Below, piece after piece: positions 46,790-55,189 of a stretch of DNA of 64,000 nucleotides. The position numbers and the translations under genes were made by a program. The stretch is from JBBIRG01 sp964410965 (GTDB lineage Bacteria > CLD3 > SB21 > JBBIRG01). The DNA lies in NCBI GenBank assembly GCA_964410965.1, contig CAYPIY010000008.1, positions 186,001-250,000 on the forward strand. The letters run 5' to 3'. Under the pieces are notes generated by a model. The model searched no databases and had not been told where the DNA came from. It saw only the letters and a list, made by a program, of their open reading frames with translations. Within the stretch, counting starts at the first letter, position 1; the number at the start of each line of letters is the position of its first letter.

Positions 46790-47938
46790 CTATTTCAGCG
46801 ACTGTATGAGGGTCAAATACGTTTTTTTCGTCCTGACGCTTTCATAGGAAAAAAAACTCCATTTCCTGACTTTAAATTCGCCGCAAACCTTTATCTTGTT
46901 TTTTACCCCGTACTCGCTCTGATTGTACAGGGAAATTCCATGAATGATCTTCGAATAAAACATGTCCGAACCCAGTTCAGCCTGCATCACAACAAGCCTT
47001 TCCCTGTAGGTCCCGTCATCCGTCGCGTAATTCATGACCACCGCCTGATCGATGATCCTGTCCCTCAGCCATTGCGGCCAGTCCTGAAAAACCCTGTTCC
47101 TGGCAACATTCAGGTCCGCAAACACCGCCGCGGTTAAGGCAATTCCCGGGCGGATCGATCGTATGCTGTCCCGGACCGCCCTGACAAACCTTGTGACCTC
47201 TTCTCTGCGGAAACGCTCCCAGGCCGACTGAACCCATTCTCTTTGCTTTTCATTAAGAGTATCATGGCCTATCCGGCGGAATGCGAAAGGATCCGTATGA
47301 AATCTCAACATGAACCGGCTTCTTGCGGCGAGGGAATAATCATACTCATCCCCCGGGTACCGGATATAATCCAGATGGATTCCTGCGAAATCGTATTTCA
47401 TGACAAGCTCCCTGACCACGCGCACAAAATGATCCTGAAAATCCTCCACTGAAGGGGAATAAAACACGCCTTCATGCTTCATCTGGCGGGCCCGTTTTGT
47501 GCCCATTTCTGCCATCGTATTATTGTCGGCCGAAACCACGCTCCATTCCGGATACACATTGTATATGTGCTTTCCCGATGAGGGCTTTTCATCCGCCGAC
47601 CATATCAGAAAGACATTCAGCCAGAGATGAACCCGTACGGGAAGGGGCCGGACCGCTTCCAAAAAATACGCGAGCGGGTCGAACGATTCCTCAATGCCCC
47701 CGGCCCTGGGAACAAAATCGCTTTCATAAAAGGCATCGCCCCGGCCCCGGACCTGAACGAACACATCCGTCAGGCCGGCCTGCCCGATCGCTCCGACCGC
47801 GCGGTCGACAGAGGCTTTTGATTTCATCGCGTCCCGGACAATCCATAACGCCTTGATCTGTGAATTGTCCTGGGCATGCAAACATAACGCCCGGAACAGG
47901 AACCCTGCCATGATTATGCCGGCTGAATAACGCTTCAT
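46790..47938 (-). CDS. GHL10-type (DUF187) putative glycoside hydrolase
   Basis: A 382-residue secreted protein with a signal peptide (MKRYSAGIIMAGFLFRALCL, cleaved near HAQ). The GHL10 pattern is clear: 'IKALWIVRDAMKS' at the mature N-terminus, 'VFVQVRGRGDAFYES', 'VHLWLNVF' and 'AGIHLDYIRYPGDEYDYS', a TIM-barrel family related to glycoside hydrolases, thought to act on peptidoglycan or envelope glycans. Acidic residues in HLDYIRYP and near the 'VFADLNVARN' strand are candidates for catalysis. ATG 47938 opens exactly at the signal peptide; an in-frame ATG 36 bases upstream is unsupported. Confidence 0.85.
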   Translation of the reverse strand: MKRYSAGIIMAGFLFRALCLHAQDNSQIKALWIVRDAMKSKASVDRAVGAIGQAGLTDVFVQVRGRGDAFYESDFVPRAGGIEESFDPLAYFLEAVRPLPVRVHLWLNVFLIWSADEKPSSGKHIYNVYPEWSVVSADNNTMAEMGTKRARQMKHEGVFYSPSVEDFQDHFVRVVRELVMKYDFAGIHLDYIRYPGDEYDYSLAARSRFMLRFHTDPFAFRRIGHDTLNEKQREWVQSAWERFRREEVTRFVRAVRDSIRSIRPGIALTAAVFADLNVARNRVFQDWPQWLRDRIIDQAVVMNYATDDGTYRERLVVMQAELGSDMFYSKIIHGISLYNQSEYGVKNKIKVCGEFKVRKWSFFSYESVRTKKTYLTLIQSLK

Positions 47939-47996
47939 GACTGGAATGATAATGCTTTCGTCCTCAAAATACAACAGTTTCCGGATGTCGAGGGGA

Positions 47997-48029
47997 TAAA
48001 AAAAGGCCGCCCGAATTCCTCGGACGGCC
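47997..48029 (-). terminator. terminator of the RND efflux operon
   Basis: Stem GGCCG-CCGA / TCGG-CGGCC with one internal mismatch and, on the minus strand, a following run of seven T. It lies 24 bases after the permease stop codon. Confidence 0.85.
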
Positions 48030-48052
48030 CCGGCGAATCGATTTTTTAGGTT

Positions 48053-51000
48053 TTATTCAGCGGACTCGGCGACAATTTCCCTGCCGGTTATTTTCCGGTA
48101 CATGCGCGTAATCCTGGCCGACACATCCTCGATATAGGAATATACCGTCGGAATGATGACCAGCGTCAGGAACGTCGAGACCGACAACCCGAAGATGATC
48201 GCCACGCCGAGCGGCCGCCAGAAATCACTGCTCTCGGCGCCGACCACGAGATGAAAATTCCTCCAGTCGAAATCGATGCCGGTTGCGAGCGGCGTCACGC
48301 CGAGAATGGTCGCGATCGCGGTCAGCACCACGGGCCGGAGACGAGTCCGTCCGGCTTCCACCAGCGATTCATCCAGCGAAAGCCCGGTGCCTTTCAGATG
48401 TTTCATGAAATCGAGAAGAATGATCGCGTTTCTGACGACGATTCCCGCCAGCGCGATCACACCCACGCCTGTCATCAGGATGCTGAACGGCGTCCCCGTC
48501 ACCAGCAGGCCGATAAACACGCCGATCAGCGACAGCGGCACGCTGAGCATGATCACCAGCGGAACCTTGACGGAATTGAATTCCGTCACCATGATCATGA
48601 AAATCAGCAGAATGGTGATCATCAGCGCTCTCGCAAGAAATGCGGCCGCCTTATCCTGTTCCTCCGTCTCGCCGGTGAATTTGATCGTATAGCCCTGGGG
48701 AAGCGACAGGCTCTTCAGCTTGTCCTGGATTTCTTTCAGCACGTCATTCACGAGTTTTCCCTGCACATCGCCGGTGATCGTCACCATGCGCTTGAGGTCC
48801 TTTCGACGGATGCTGGATAGTCCCTGGCTGCGGATTACCGACGCGACGGAAACCAGCGGCACTGATAATAATTGTCCGCGCTGATTCATGAACGTGATGT
48901 TGAGATTTTCAAGGTCGTTCGGCGACTGGCGCTGATCCTCACGGAGACGCACCATGATCTTGTATTCATCTTCCCCGACGCGAAACTTGGACGCTTCCGT
49001 CCCGCTGATCGCGGTCCGGACGGACGAACCGATCTGGCCTGTGCTCATCTCGAGAAGACCGGCCTTCTCCCGGTCCACGATCACCTGGATCTCGGGTTTG
49101 CCTTCGTCATAATCATCTTTAAGATCGACTAAACCCTCAATGCTTTTAATCTGTGTTTGTATCTGGTCAGACAACTGGGCAAGCATTTTGAAATCGTCGC
49201 CGGCAATCTCTATACTAACCGGCGCTCCTACAGGAGGGCCGTTTTTCTGAACGTCCACTTTTATAATCGCGCCGGGAATGCCTGACACCGCCTCCCGGAT
49301 ACTTGCCAGGGCCTCGAAGGAATCGAACTCACGATCCTTGCGCTCGTGCATATTGATCGCCACCGTCGATTTATTCGACGTCCCCTGCCCGCCGAAGTCA
49401 AATTTATCGGTCGACGACCCGACGTTCGCCGTGATGAATTCAATGTCTTTTCTCTGCGGTATCGCATTGATCTTTTTTTCAATCAGCATCGTGACCTGAT
49501 CGGTGATTTCCAGTGGCGTTCCCGGAGGCATGGTCACCTGGACGCTCATGACGTTGGGTTCGGTGGTAGGGAAAAATTCGATTCCGTTATTGAACCTGCC
49601 GAAAAGAATCGTAATCAGGACCAGCAGGGCCACCGATCCGTAAATCGTCGTGCGTTTGTGCTTCATCGTCCAGCGGACAGCGTTCACGTATTTTCTCTGG
49701 GCTCCGGGAAAAAAGCGTTCATCCACCCAGTGATACAAAAACGTAAACGGATTGTATTTTTCCCAGTGCTTGCCGTGCTTGACGGTATGCTTGACTTTCG
49801 CGATTTCTTTCTGATAATCGATAAACTGCGCGGCCTGCACGGGACTGATCACGAACGCCGTGAACAGCGACGCCGTCATGGTGATGATCAGTGTCATGGG
49901 AAGGAACCACATGAAATCGCCGATAATCCCCGGCCAGAACAGCAGCGGAATGAACCCCGAAATCGTGGTGATCGTCGACGTGGTTACGGGTATCGTGACT
50001 TCCTTCACGCCGTCTTTCGCCGCGGTAACCGGGTCTTTGCCGTACTCATGCTGGTGACGGTAAATGTTCTCGATAACCACGATCGCGTCGTCCACGAGAA
50101 TGCCAAGGACAAGTATCAGCGTAAACAGAACCACGAAGTTGAGCGTGATGTCCATCGAAGCCAGAACGATAAAACCGATAAACATCGAGAGCGGAATCGC
50201 CGTGCTGATCAGCAGAGAGTTCTTGAAACCGAAAAACATGAACAGGATCATAATGACGAGAAAGATGCCGGTCATGATGCTGTTTTCCATCTCAAACACG
50301 GTCGTTTTAATGTTTTTCGAAACGTCATTGGTGATGTTGACCTCAAGCCCGGCGGGAAAATTTTTCTGTTCGTTTTCGATGATGAGTTTCACCTGGTCGG
50401 CGATCCGGATCAGGTTCTCGCCCGCGCGTTTCTTGATGGCCAGCGTCACGACCGGCTGATCGTTCAGGCGGCTGTAGGTTTTGCGGTCTTCGAACGAGAA
50501 ATTGACCTCGGCGACGTCGCGGAGATAGATCGGTTTTCCGGAACGCATTTTGATGAGGATATCCTCGATCGGTTTGGTTGTTTTGTATTCCCCGGGCACG
50601 CGCACGGAAAAATCCGTGACGCCGTTGTCGATGGATCCGCCGGGTATCGTGAGATTTTCACGTTGAATCGCCGTCACGACGTCATTAAATCCGATGCTGT
50701 AACCCTTGAGGCGGCTGACGTCGCAATGCACCTGGACTTCCGGTTCGAGATTGCCCGTAATATCGGCGCTGAGCATGCCGGGGATCGCCTCGAATTTGTC
50801 CTGGAGGTCATCCGCGATTTTCTTCAGCCGCGCCAGGCCGAGATTGCCGCCGAGCGTGACGTACATGATCGGAAATTCGCTGATGTTGATCTCGCTGACG
50901 ATCGGATCAAGAATATCCGAGGGCAGCGACGGCCGGGTCTCGTTAACCTTATCCCGGACACGCCGAACGGCATCGTCGATGTCCACCTCCGATTCGAATT

Positions 51001-51280
51001 CGACAAAAATCGAGGATAACCCCTCTTTGGAGGATGAGGTGATGTGCTTGATGTCGCGCAGCGATTTCAGTTCTTTTTCCAGCGGCTGGGTGATCAGGCC
51101 CTCCATATCGGACGGGCTCACTCCGACATACGGCACGTTCACGATAACGTACGGAATGCTGATATCCGGAGCGGCTTCACGGGGAAGCGATCCGTAGGAA
51201 CTCAGGCCGATCAGCACGATGATGGCGATCAGGATGTAAACGGTAACCCGGTTATCGATGGCTAAATTGGAAAGTTTCAT
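48053..51280 (-). CDS. RND-family efflux permease
   Basis: A 1075-residue inner-membrane proton-driven exporter of the AcrB/MexB superfamily. It has the canonical twelve-helix layout with two large periplasmic loops: the first helix (about residues 12-28), a first porter domain, the helix pair containing GILVDDAIVVIENIYRH, a second large loop from about 570, and C-terminal helices including the ALAGIVVRNAIILLDF segment. It should pump drugs, detergents or lipids with the adaptor and TolC-like channel encoded upstream on the same strand. It is 217 bases from the adaptor gene, an unusually long gap for the operon, which holds two palindromes. The ATG overlaps no other gene. Confidence 0.96.
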   Translation of the reverse strand: MKLSNLAIDNRVTVYILIAIIVLIGLSSYGSLPREAAPDISIPYVIVNVPYVGVSPSDMEGLITQPLEKELKSLRDIKHITSSSKEGLSSIFVEFESEVDIDDAVRRVRDKVNETRPSLPSDILDPIVSEINISEFPIMYVTLGGNLGLARLKKIADDLQDKFEAIPGMLSADITGNLEPEVQVHCDVSRLKGYSIGFNDVVTAIQRENLTIPGGSIDNGVTDFSVRVPGEYKTTKPIEDILIKMRSGKPIYLRDVAEVNFSFEDRKTYSRLNDQPVVTLAIKKRAGENLIRIADQVKLIIENEQKNFPAGLEVNITNDVSKNIKTTVFEMENSIMTGIFLVIMILFMFFGFKNSLLISTAIPLSMFIGFIVLASMDITLNFVVLFTLILVLGILVDDAIVVIENIYRHQHEYGKDPVTAAKDGVKEVTIPVTTSTITTISGFIPLLFWPGIIGDFMWFLPMTLIITMTASLFTAFVISPVQAAQFIDYQKEIAKVKHTVKHGKHWEKYNPFTFLYHWVDERFFPGAQRKYVNAVRWTMKHKRTTIYGSVALLVLITILFGRFNNGIEFFPTTEPNVMSVQVTMPPGTPLEITDQVTMLIEKKINAIPQRKDIEFITANVGSSTDKFDFGGQGTSNKSTVAINMHERKDREFDSFEALASIREAVSGIPGAIIKVDVQKNGPPVGAPVSIEIAGDDFKMLAQLSDQIQTQIKSIEGLVDLKDDYDEGKPEIQVIVDREKAGLLEMSTGQIGSSVRTAISGTEASKFRVGEDEYKIMVRLREDQRQSPNDLENLNITFMNQRGQLLSVPLVSVASVIRSQGLSSIRRKDLKRMVTITGDVQGKLVNDVLKEIQDKLKSLSLPQGYTIKFTGETEEQDKAAAFLARALMITILLIFMIMVTEFNSVKVPLVIMLSVPLSLIGVFIGLLVTGTPFSILMTGVGVIALAGIVVRNAIILLDFMKHLKGTGLSLDESLVEAGRTRLRPVVLTAIATILGVTPLATGIDFDWRNFHLVVGAESSDFWRPLGVAIIFGLSVSTFLTLVIIPTVYSYIEDVSARITRMYRKITGREIVAESAE

Positions 51281-51332
51281 TATGAATCCTGTATAAAATC
51301 TCGTTCTATGAGTTTATGACTTCCCCGGGAAA

Positions 51333-51475
51333 TCCCGACGTGTCGGGAAATAGCACGAAAAATGAAATCAAAAAACCGATCGGTATGTTTTTAGGAAAAT
51401 TCTTATTCATTGTCATTTCGTTGATTTTCCAGGTACATCGGGATTTCGCGGGCAGTTTTATATTATGCATAATAT
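51333..51475. promoter_or_regulatory. two perfect palindromes in the adaptor-permease gap
   Basis: TCCCGAC-GT-GTCGGGA at 51333-51348 and ATATTATG-CATAATAT at 51460-51475, both exact. The second lies 23 bases after the adaptor stop. They could be mRNA hairpins that set adaptor-to-permease ratios, operators for an internal promoter, or dispersed repeat elements. Confidence 0.55.
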
Positions 51476-51497
51476 TACTTATTTTTCGAGGCGGGAA

Positions 51498-52568
51498 TTA
51501 TTCCTGAATGATTACCTTCTGGTTGTGAATGAGGTTCTGATATCCGACGGTAATCAGGTCATCGCCGGCGCTGAGCCCGTTGATGATCCGGATATTTTTC
51601 CCGTCGGTGCCGTCCACATTGACGACCCGTTCTTCCGCTCGGCCGTTACTGGCGACAAAGACCACCAGGCGGTTCAAATCCACCAGCTGGACGATATCCT
51701 GGGGAATGACAACCGACTTGTCGTCGGCACGGAGTCTGAGCCGGACTTTCGCGATCATCAGCGGCTTCAGTTTCCCGGACGGATTGCTGAAATAGATCTC
51801 GACCGGTATCGACCTGTTATCGGAAGTAACCGACGCGGCGATGAATCCGATTTTTCCGTTAAACACCTCATCAGGATAGGCGTCGACACTGAAGTCCACG
51901 GGCGCTCCCATCACGAGATCGGCGGCGTAACGCTCGGGCACTCCGGCGAGGATCTTAAGCTGGTGCACGTCCACGACCTGGATGACCGGCATGCCCGCGG
52001 CGATCATTTCTCCGGCGTCCGCGAAGCGGTCATTTACGAATCCGCTGACGGGCGATGTGATTTTTGTTTTTTCCAGTTGCCGGAACGCCATGTTCATCTG
52101 CGCCTGAGCGGCGTCGCGCTGGTATTCCAGCGTTTTCAGCTGAAGTTCGGATATGGCCTGTTCCTCGTACGCTTTTTTCTGTTTCTCATAATTGATATCC
52201 GCAATGCGGAAAGCCGCAAAGGCCGCGTCAAACGCGGCTCGCTGACGGACCGAATCGATCTGGCCTATCCACTGGCCTTTCTTCACGTACGATCCTTTCG
52301 CGATGTACCAGTCCGTGATCCGCCCGCTTTCTTCCGCGGGAACCGTGATGTCGTTCACCGACAGGATACTGCCCGTCATCTGAACGGTCTTCGTGAACCG
52401 GCTCAGCGCGATCTTCTGCGTTTTCACGTACATGACCGGATCGGATTTATCGGATGTTTTTTTCTCCGATTCGGCGTTTGAGTTTTTGCATCCATGGATC
52501 CCTGCGGAAAGAACAGCGATCAGCATGGTTGCGATTAAATATGGCTTCATGGTTTTCATTGGATTCAT
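51498..52568 (-). CDS. RND periplasmic adaptor (membrane fusion lipoprotein)
   Basis: A 356-residue membrane-fusion protein linking the permease to the outer-membrane channel. It has a lipoprotein signal with Cys at about residue 27 (AGIHGCKN), a barrel-sandwich lipoyl-like domain in two halves (VPAEESGRITDWYIAKGSYV early and ITSPVSGFVNDRFADAGEMI later) flanking a helical hairpin, then beta-barrel and membrane-proximal domains. Three in-frame ATGs (52568, 52559 and 52550) could serve; none has a strong ribosome-binding site, and translation may be coupled to tolC, whose stop is nine bases upstream. Confidence 0.93.
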   Translation of the reverse strand: MNPMKTMKPYLIATMLIAVLSAGIHGCKNSNAESEKKTSDKSDPVMYVKTQKIALSRFTKTVQMTGSILSVNDITVPAEESGRITDWYIAKGSYVKKGQWIGQIDSVRQRAAFDAAFAAFRIADINYEKQKKAYEEQAISELQLKTLEYQRDAAQAQMNMAFRQLEKTKITSPVSGFVNDRFADAGEMIAAGMPVIQVVDVHQLKILAGVPERYAADLVMGAPVDFSVDAYPDEVFNGKIGFIAASVTSDNRSIPVEIYFSNPSGKLKPLMIAKVRLRLRADDKSVVIPQDIVQLVDLNRLVVFVASNGRAEERVVNVDGTDGKNIRIINGLSAGDDLITVGYQNLIHNQKVIIQE

Positions 52569-52577
52569 TCGCCCGGA

Positions 52578-53957
52578 TTAGTTAATGGATTCGGTTTTAT
52601 ATAAACAAACTATTTCCTCGAGATCGGTTTTCGCGATCAGATAATCGTAGATTGCCTGCACACGGTTCAGGCGGGCCCGGAGCAAAGAAACATCGGCATC
52701 ATTGACTTCAAGCTGAGTTCCTGAACCGGTCTGGTAGCGGGTTTTTGCGATTTTGTATCCTTTTTCGGCGAGTTCCACGGTGCGTCCCTGGCTTTGGATG
52801 CGCTTCCGGGATTCCTCGAGCCGGTATTTGATGTTCTGCATCTGTGTCCGGAGTCCTTCGCGCGCCGAATAAAGCTGTTCTTCGATTTTTCGAGTGTCTT
52901 TTTTCGCCTGCGCGACTTTGGCGGTGGTGCGGAACCCGTTGAAAAGATTCACCGTCATCGTAAGACCGATATGCGAGCTGTTGTACAGCTTATCCCACGT
53001 TTTGCCGAACTGGTTGCTCTGCGACTGCCAGTTGTACGTTCCGAACGCAGCGAGACTGGGAAGATATTCAGACCGCTGAAGCGTGATGATTTCCTGATTG
53101 AAATCTTTCTGATGTTTCAGCGCCTGAAGCGAGGCGTTTCTTGATGTCAGCAGCGATTCATCGATCAGGCTGGAATCGGCGGGACTGAAATCAAGGAGAC
53201 CTGTGATTTCGATTTCTTCGGCAGACTCGAGGTTCATCGCGAGCTTCAACCCGTTGAGCGCGAGGGTCATGTTGCGTTCCGCTTCGATGACCATGGGCCG
53301 TACATTCTCGACCTGCACTTCCGCGCGAATCATATCGTAATCGGATACGATGCCGTTCTGGTTCATGATTTTGACGTTCTTCAGGTTGTCCTCCGCGTTC
53401 TGCAGGCTGGCTTTCGTCGTTTCGACGACTTGTTTGGTAAGAAGGGCACCGTAAAACGCTTTCCTTACTCCGGCGACGGTTTTATTATACGACGAACGGT
53501 ACAGTTCTTTCGTAATACGCTGATACACTTTTGCCGTTCCCATGCCTGTAAAGACCGCTGAATTGAACAGTACCTGCGTCGCGGTAAAACCCATGTTAAA
53601 TGTATTCAGGGCCTCAAAGGATACGGGAACCAGGTCAGGCCCCATTCCGAAAAATATTCCGGGAAGAAAGGTGACCTGTTTTTTCAGGGGTTTGCGGTAA
53701 TTCGCGTCGAATGTAACTGACGGCATCGCGTATCCGTATGCTTCCCGCACCTGCGCGCCGGCTTTATCCATCTCGAGCCGGGCAATCTGCAGTTCCGCAT
53801 TCTTCTCCACAGCGGTCTGTATGGCTTCATCAATCGAGTAAGCTTTCTTTCCCTGTCCGGTCAGCTGGTGGTTTGCGGACAGCGTAATGATAAATACTAG
53901 CCATATCCACAAACCGTTTGCGTGTAAACCCGTTCCCTTGTTTCTGAATTCTTTCAT
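52578..53957 (-). CDS. TolC-family outer membrane efflux channel
   Basis: A 459-residue outer-membrane factor of the OEP family, the exit duct of the tripartite pump. After a signal peptide (hydrophobic stretch LWIWLVFIITLSANHQLTG) it shows two repeated long helical regions with beta segments, for example EKNAELQIARLEMDKAGAQV near the start and KGYKIAKTRYQTGSGTQLEV near the end, the usual TolC internal duplication. It follows the TetR gene by 49 bases and precedes the adaptor by nine, so regulator, channel and adaptor probably form one transcript. Confidence 0.93.
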   Translation of the reverse strand: MKEFRNKGTGLHANGLWIWLVFIITLSANHQLTGQGKKAYSIDEAIQTAVEKNAELQIARLEMDKAGAQVREAYGYAMPSVTFDANYRKPLKKQVTFLPGIFFGMGPDLVPVSFEALNTFNMGFTATQVLFNSAVFTGMGTAKVYQRITKELYRSSYNKTVAGVRKAFYGALLTKQVVETTKASLQNAEDNLKNVKIMNQNGIVSDYDMIRAEVQVENVRPMVIEAERNMTLALNGLKLAMNLESAEEIEITGLLDFSPADSSLIDESLLTSRNASLQALKHQKDFNQEIITLQRSEYLPSLAAFGTYNWQSQSNQFGKTWDKLYNSSHIGLTMTVNLFNGFRTTAKVAQAKKDTRKIEEQLYSAREGLRTQMQNIKYRLEESRKRIQSQGRTVELAEKGYKIAKTRYQTGSGTQLEVNDADVSLLRARLNRVQAIYDYLIAKTDLEEIVCLYKTESIN

Positions 53958-54006
53958 CCGTTTCGTGTCCTTTCAGTTTGAGAATTCGGTTTCCATCCTG
54001 TCAGAT

Positions 54007-54624
54007 TCAGTCTTTCATTTCGATTTTTACGCGCGTATCGACGAGCCCGACGCCCTGGAGCAGGTAGTCCATCGATTTTTTCCAGTGCCCGATCAGGTCA
54101 ATCGAAGGATCAAAATGCCACTGGATCATCAGACCGTCGAACACCGCATGAAACAGCGTCGCCAGCGATTCCACATCGGTATCCTGTTTCAGGAACTGTT
54201 TTTTTACCGCCGTTTTCAGAAATTCGACGTGTTTGCGGTGATGGTCTTTGTGCATTTTCGCAAGCCGGTTCCAAAGCTGGGCATCCTTAATGGATTGCGA
54301 CCAGAGCTGCAGAAAAAACTGATGATGCGTATTGATCATGGTGTGCTCGAACAAGAACTTCGGATATTCATAAATGAGATCCTTTAAGTCGCATTCGACA
54401 GCCATTTTGAATAATGCTTCATCGTTTTCTTTACACCAGCCTTCACATAATTCATAAATGAGTTCATCTTTGCTTTTATAATAAAAGTAGATCAGCCCTT
54501 TACTGATCCCGGCTTCCTTTGCAATTTCTTCCATGGTTACAGAATCGATCCGGTTTTTAGAGAAACAGTTTAACGCCGCTTTCAGGATATGCTCTTTTTT
54601 TTCTTCTGACTTCTGAGTTGACAT
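54007..54624 (-). CDS. TetR/AcrR-family transcriptional regulator
   Basis: A 205-residue repressor. The N-terminal HTH reads TMEEIAKEAGISKGLIYFYY, followed by a helical ligand-binding domain typical of TetR regulators of efflux pumps (TetR_C-like). As the first gene of the operon encoding TolC, adaptor and permease, it most likely represses that operon and its own synthesis, releasing it when a pump substrate binds. A good TetR operator lies 68 bases upstream. No strong ribosome-binding site precedes the ATG at 54624. Confidence 0.93.
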   Translation of the reverse strand: MSTQKSEEKKEHILKAALNCFSKNRIDSVTMEEIAKEAGISKGLIYFYYKSKDELIYELCEGWCKENDEALFKMAVECDLKDLIYEYPKFLFEHTMINTHHQFFLQLWSQSIKDAQLWNRLAKMHKDHHRKHVEFLKTAVKKQFLKQDTDVESLATLFHAVFDGLMIQWHFDPSIDLIGHWKKSMDYLLQGVGLVDTRVKIEMKD

Positions 54625-54691
54625 GAAATGTATTATACTCTGTTTATTATAAATATATTTTAAATTAACGTTGTTTATTTACATCTTTTTT

Positions 54692-54705
54692 ACTGACCAG
54701 TCAGT
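54692..54705. promoter_or_regulatory. TetR-type operator of the efflux operon
   Basis: ACTGAC-CA-GTCAGT is a perfect inverted repeat of the kind bound by TetR regulators. It overlaps a TTGACT (minus strand, 54703-54708) that could be the -35 of the operon promoter, so binding would block transcription. No well-spaced -10 was found. Confidence 0.7.
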
Positions 54706-54789
54706 CAATATTAACGCAATAAAAGCTAAATTGTTTCAAAAAATCAAGAAAAAAGTGAGTTTTTTTTACTTTTCAGTATTTTGTGTTCT

Positions 54790-55189
54790 ATAAAATCCGA
54801 ATATCGATTTTGCAGATTAAACGGATTCTCACGGATTATAAACATGGTTTTTGTTTTATCCGTGTAAATCTGTGTTCATCCGTGTCATCCTTGTACTATA
54901 AATTCCGAACACTGATTTTTCGGATTGGACGGAATGCCACGGATTAAATCTTTTGCCTTTTTCTTATCCGTGTAAATCTGTGTTCATCCGTGTCATCCTT
55001 GTACTATAAATTCCGAACNNNNNNNNNNNNNNNNNNNNNNNNNNNNNNNNNNNNNNNNNNNNNNNNNNNNNNNNNNNNNNNNNNNNNNNNNNNNNNNNNN
55101 NNNNNNNNNNNNNNNNNNATTAAATCTTTTGCCTTTTTCTTATCCGTGTAAATCTGTGTTCATCCGTGTCATCTGTGTTCTGTGGTTTT
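54790..55189. repeat. 108-base tandem repeat array with assembly gap
   Basis: The element 'ATCCGTGTAAATCTGTGTTC' and its flanks recur at about 54858, 54966 and 55142. The period is 108 bases: the unit end TTCCGAAC falls at 54910 and again at 55018. The first copy is diverged, the second (54911-55018) is intact, and the third resumes after the gap. Repeats of this 'CCGTGT...CTGTGTTC' kind are common non-coding elements in FCB and other environmental genomes. Confidence 0.85.
55019..55118. other. assembly gap (100 N)
   Basis: Exactly 100 N, the usual placeholder for unknown length, placed inside the 108-base tandem repeat. The sequence after it resumes at repeat-unit position 33, so the true gap probably measures 32 bases plus a multiple of 108. 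Confidence 0.95.

Larger units (their letters stand above)
54625..55188. other. 564-base non-coding region with tandem repeats and gap
   Basis: Between the TetR gene and the recombinase gene. It holds the TetR operator and control region (to about 54720), AT-rich sequence, then about three copies of a 108-base tandem repeat interrupted by the 100-N gap. No gene is visible. Confidence 0.75.

Noticed and set aside
49346..51019. Open frame of 557 codons on the plus strand inside the RND permease gene
   Set aside because: It is exactly antisense to a well-recognised permease and its translation is rich in His, Arg and Asp, as typical of shadow frames in GC-balanced genes; no domain or ribosome-binding site is seen.
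51316..51507. 63-codon frame on the plus strand in the adaptor-permease gap
   Set aside because: It has a hydrophobic stretch but no ribosome-binding site, and it overlaps palindromes in a gap internal to a minus-strand operon.
51465..52481. Open frame of 338 codons opposite the adaptor gene
   Set aside because: Antisense shadow of the membrane-fusion protein; low-quality composition and no recognisable features.
54790..55189. Possible CRISPR array because of the repeated units
   Set aside because: The units are 108 bases long and repeated throughout, with no short repeat/unique spacer alternation and no cas genes nearby.
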